Assembly (NCBI GenBank): GCA_936435175.1
Contig: OW386540.1
Span: 40,059,847-40,123,846, forward strand
DNA length: 64,000 nucleotides
Direction of reading: 5' to 3'
Source of the DNA: Glyphotaelius pellucidus
Lineage: Eukaryota; Arthropoda; Insecta; Trichoptera; Limnephilidae
The translations under genes were made by a program, and so were the position numbers. Under the pieces are notes generated by a model. That model worked only from the letters and a program-made list of their open reading frames with translations. It did no database searches and had not been told where the DNA came from. Positions 63,588 through 64,000 of this stretch are shown piece by piece (position 1 is the stretch's first letter; each line of letters starts with the position of its first letter).

Positions 63588-64000
63588 CTGAGAGAGTGAA
63601 ATTAATCAGTAAATTATGTGCATTATCACAAACCATTCTTAATTAGATGATAAAATAGAATTCTATAAAGTAAACATTTTAACACTTTCCAGGACGTGTG
63701 TTTAGCTTGGATCTATCAGGAATATGTAGGTGAAGCCAATTATTTTCAAGCCATCATGAGCTACGGAGCTTCAAAATATGCATTCAACTGTTAAAACACA
63801 AGATTCAATATTTTAAAATTATTCAATAAGCAAAAATTTTTTAAAGAAATACCAGTATGTACTCCAGAAAATCAAAAAAAATTGAATAGGAAATTTAGAA
63901 TTTACAGTGAAACCCTTTTAAGAAGTTTTTTGAACTTGTTTTATTGTAATAATACAATGGTATTTGTTTTTGGTTAGGTTGTCTGTAGATTAGTTAATAA
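63588..64000. other. Intron at the window edge, no exon seen
   Basis: AT-rich. Upstream dynein exons must lie beyond the right end. Confidence 0.6.

Noticed and set aside
1..64000. CRISPR arrays, bacterial operons, riboswitches
   Set aside because: No regularly spaced repeats with unique spacers, no ribosome-binding-site-led gene clusters; exon/intron structure shows a eukaryotic genome.

Overview
This is eukaryotic nuclear DNA, most likely from a moth or butterfly (Lepidoptera). It is AT-rich. Three host genes are split into short, GC-richer exons by introns packed with transposable elements. Several repeats have a lepidopteran look: Lep1-type Helitron ends, TACCTA/TAGGTA-rich filler, and tRNA-headed SINEs. 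No bacterial operon, CRISPR array or functional RNA gene was found.

Left third, 1-28.3 kb, plus strand: the 3' part of an SLC6 neurotransmitter/amino-acid transporter, closest to glycine transporters. Ten exons carry everything from TM2 to the C-terminus; the 5' exons with TM1 lie left of the window. The last transporter exon contains an in-frame TGA. It is followed by a further 3.3 kb open exon, in perfect phase, that encodes a 1,109-residue Lys/Ser-rich repetitive tail. An upstream alternative donor (24676) would bypass the TGA, so short and giant-tailed isoforms are plausible. This is the most unusual host-gene feature here.

Middle, 28.3-42.8 kb: a roughly 9 kb intergenic stretch with MITEs, hAT ends and a tRNA-headed foldback element. 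It is followed by a two-exon cytochrome b561-domain protein (37,243-41,114, plus strand, 245 aa, four histidine heme ligands). That gene's 3.1 kb intron holds a SINE, a hAT transposase remnant and a MITE.

42.8-47.3 kb: an apparently intact two-ORF LINE (CR1/Jockey group) with endonuclease, YADD reverse transcriptase and a poly(A) tail. A tRNA-like A-box/B-box module sits just upstream of ORF1.

Right third, 51.4-64 kb, minus strand: the last 13 exons (about 750 residues) of the cytoplasmic dynein-2 heavy chain (DYNC2H1), the retrograde intraflagellar transport motor. They cover the region before AAA6 through the C-terminal domain. All splice phases join cleanly.

The host genes show no operon-like link. 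The rest of the interest lies in the repeats: large palindromic MITEs, nested LINE-in-MITE and LINE-in-LINE insertions, and a near-perfect 224-bp inverted repeat directly against a dynein splice acceptor.
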